Program-made: the position numbers and the translations under genes | Origin: Bacteroidota bacterium | GTDB lineage: Bacteria > Bacteroidota > Bacteroidia > Flavobacteriales > Weeksellaceae | NCBI GenBank assembly: GCA_023387375.1 | Contig: JAEWIE010000036.1 | Span: 1 to 6,497 of the forward strand | Direction: 5' to 3' | DNA length: 6,497 nt | Notes under the pieces: generated by a model | The model's input: the letters and a program-made list of their open reading frames with translations, nothing else | Told to the model about the DNA's origin: nothing | The model's database searches: none | In this document: piece after piece, positions 5,492 through 6,497 of the stretch | Layout: the number at the start of each line of letters is the position of its first letter | Position numbering within the stretch: the stretch's first letter is position 1

Positions 5492-5728
5492 AACTTAACC
5501 AATAGATAAAACCAATTAGATATTTCGATTAATTAATAAGTATAGAATCCCAAAATACGACAGATATACACACCCTACAAGGAATTCGAAAGAATGGTCC
5601 AAATTATTTTAGCTGGGATCGTCGATACATTACTACTTTCAAATCCATAGAGTACAATAGAAATTGTATATCACTAAAAAGCATATCTTCTGGAAAAACA
5701 AAGTCTTTAAAATCGATCCTTAATTTGT
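5492..5728. other. Intergenic region between divergent prx operon and GNAT pseudogene; possible gene remnant
   Basis: No complete gene. On the minus strand an open frame ends with TAA at 5604-5606, and its last part (about 5606-5720) reads NKLRIDFKDFVFPEDMLFSD followed by IQFLLYSMDLKVVMYRRSQ, which has the amphipathic look of a real C-terminus. I do not recognise a family. Upstream the frame runs antisense to the GNAT pseudogene, so any gene here lacks its 5' part. It may be a decayed 3' end or a chance ORF. No tRNA, strong hairpin or repeat is evident. Confidence 0.3.
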
Positions 5729-5757
5729 TTTGAGAGCGCTTACAGTCTGAAGATTTG
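5729..5757 (+). promoter_or_regulatory. Weak candidate promoter for the GNAT pseudogene
   Basis: TTTG (5729-5732) and AAGATTTG (5750-5757; one mismatch to TAnnTTTG) are 17 bases apart. Transcription would start near 5764, about 15 bases before ATG 5779. The -7 box lacks its first T, so this is only a candidate. Confidence 0.3.
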
Positions 5758-5778
5758 TTAAATGTGAATACAACAAAT

Positions 5779-6321
5779 ATGAATATGAAACTTTTTATTA
5801 ATACGGAAAGGCTAACTATCCGACTGGCAGAAACAGAAGATGCAATAAGCATCATTTCTTATCGTTCTGATTTTATTGAAAATAAATACCAAGGCTGGTT
5901 CCCCAATTCTGTCGAAGAAGTTTGTGAATATATAAGCAATATGCCTAGAACAATGTTGCCAATACATATATTCAGTTTGCTATTATCCTTAAAGCGGAAA
6001 ATACGCTAATTGGTGATTTGGGAATCAACTGTACCAATTACGAAAATATGCAGACAGAAATTGGATGTACACTCCATAGAAATCATAAGAAAAAAGGGTA
6101 TGCTACAGAAGCATTGAAAGCAATGGTAGATTACCTTTTCGGAACTCTCAAACAAACACAGGATTATTGCTTCGGTTGACCTTAGAAATACAGCTTCTAT
6201 CAAGTTAATTGAACGATTGGGATCTAGGAATGAAGCCCATTTTAGGGAATGTTACTATTTGCGAGGAGAGTGGGTAGATGATATAATTTATGCGAGACTT
6301 AAAACAGAATGGGATCACTGA
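5779..6321 (+). pseudogene. GNAT N-acetyltransferase (RimJ/RimL-like, Acetyltransf_3), broken by two frameshifts
   Basis: Read across three segments, the product is a complete GNAT of about 180 residues: MNMKLFINTERLTIRLAETE at the start, then EIGCTLHRNHKKKGYATEAL as the acetyl-CoA motif, then HRIIASVDLRNTASIKLIER and the ending WVDDIIYARLKTEW. The first segment (5779 to about 5961) leaves frame near 5961-5962: adding one A restores LPNTYIQFAIILKAENTLIG, the usual family sequence. The second segment leaves frame near 6150-6152: dropping one A from the AAA run restores TLNKHRIIASVD. The last segment ends at TGA 6319-6321. As it stands translation stops at TAA 6007-6009, giving a fragment of about 76 residues without the acetyl-CoA site. 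Both lesions are one-base indels in short A-runs, so sequencing or assembly error is a real alternative to decay. Start ATG 5779 is favoured; ATG 5785 is the alternative. Confidence 0.82.
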
Positions 6322-6446
6322 TTTTCGTTTTTCTGGTAGTGTTTCACTAACCCCCCATCTTGCAAAACCCATGTTGAACTAAACCTTCGGTAGCTTTCTC
6401 AGCGCCATATTTAGTTACTTTGTAAAACTAATTAAAAATCAGTAAA
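6322..6446. other. Short intergenic region after the GNAT pseudogene
   Basis: No ORF. A small hairpin TAGTG-TTT-CACTA (6337-6349) follows the pseudogene, but no T-tract follows it on the plus strand (the next bases are AACCCCCC), so it is not a convincing terminator. TTACTTTG (about 6415-6422) resembles the -7 box with one mismatch, upstream of the ATG at 6447. Confidence 0.3.
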
Positions 6447-6497
6447 ATGGCAACAAAAAAAAGAGTGTAGAAGAGCTTAGAGAAAATAAAATCATCA
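6447..6497 (+). other. Possible start of a gene, frame broken in an A8 run (cut by window)
   Basis: ATG 6447 reads MATKKRV and then TAG (6468-6470). After the eight A's (6455-6462), the -1 frame stays open to the window end as KSVEELRENKII, which looks like real protein. One more A, or a -1 ribosomal slip on A-AAA-AAA, would give MATKKKSVEELRENKII. I do not recognise the protein from 17 residues. It is either a frameshifted gene, a sequencing indel, or a programmed frameshift; the window ends before this can be judged. Confidence 0.3.

Noticed and set aside
6006..6203. Minus-strand ORF over the broken GNAT
   Set aside because: The plus strand encodes the conserved acetyl-CoA motif here, so the antisense ORF is accidental.
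6337..6349. Hairpin TAGTG-TTT-CACTA as terminator of the GNAT pseudogene
   Set aside because: Only a 5-bp stem, followed by a C-run rather than T's.

Overview
The window looks like a piece of a Bacteroidota chromosome, most likely class Flavobacteriia. Three things point there: AT-rich DNA with little sign of Shine-Dalgarno sequences, several matches to the Bacteroidota -7 promoter box TAnnTTTG with an upstream TTG, and a peroxiredoxin / thioredoxin-like / DUF6952 gene order that I associate with Flavobacteriia. The genus cannot be fixed from the sequence alone.

Layout. The left edge holds the 3' end of an M28-type metallopeptidase gene (+) with a strong intrinsic terminator, then a tRNA-Arg with anticodon CCU (+). 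Facing the tRNA is a minus-strand block: an AraC-family regulator (456-1340) lies downstream of a tight three-gene unit read UspA-like protein -> GNAT acetyltransferase -> PLP-dependent amino-acid racemase (3910 down to 1432; gaps of 17 and 2 bases). An intergenic region of about 300 bases with a minus-strand terminator separates this from a second minus-strand operon, 2-Cys peroxiredoxin -> atypical thioredoxin (CGNC) -> DUF6952-type small protein (5435 down to 4212). Its promoter is a textbook match just upstream of the peroxiredoxin gene. The right end (about 5500-6497) is different in character: sparse coding, a RimJ/RimL-like GNAT gene broken by two one-base indels in A-runs, and the start of a further possible gene whose frame also breaks in an A-run.

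How the genes work together. The right-hand operon is a thiol-peroxide defence unit: the peroxiredoxin reduces peroxides, the thioredoxin-like protein is a candidate reductant, and the DUF6952 protein is an uncharacterised, translationally overlapping partner. The UspA-GNAT-racemase unit joins a stress-type protein to an amino-acid racemase and an acetyltransferase; its substrate is unknown. A 16-base sequence is identical in the promoter regions of the UspA gene and of the araC gene, so the two may share a regulator. The AraC-type protein may act on its own promoter or on that unit, but this is inference.

I see no CRISPR array, no phage module and no complete insertion sequence. The most unusual signals are the shared 16-mer, the racemase/GNAT/Usp cassette, the CGNC thioredoxin that also lacks the buried Asp, and the cluster of A-run frameshifts at the right end.
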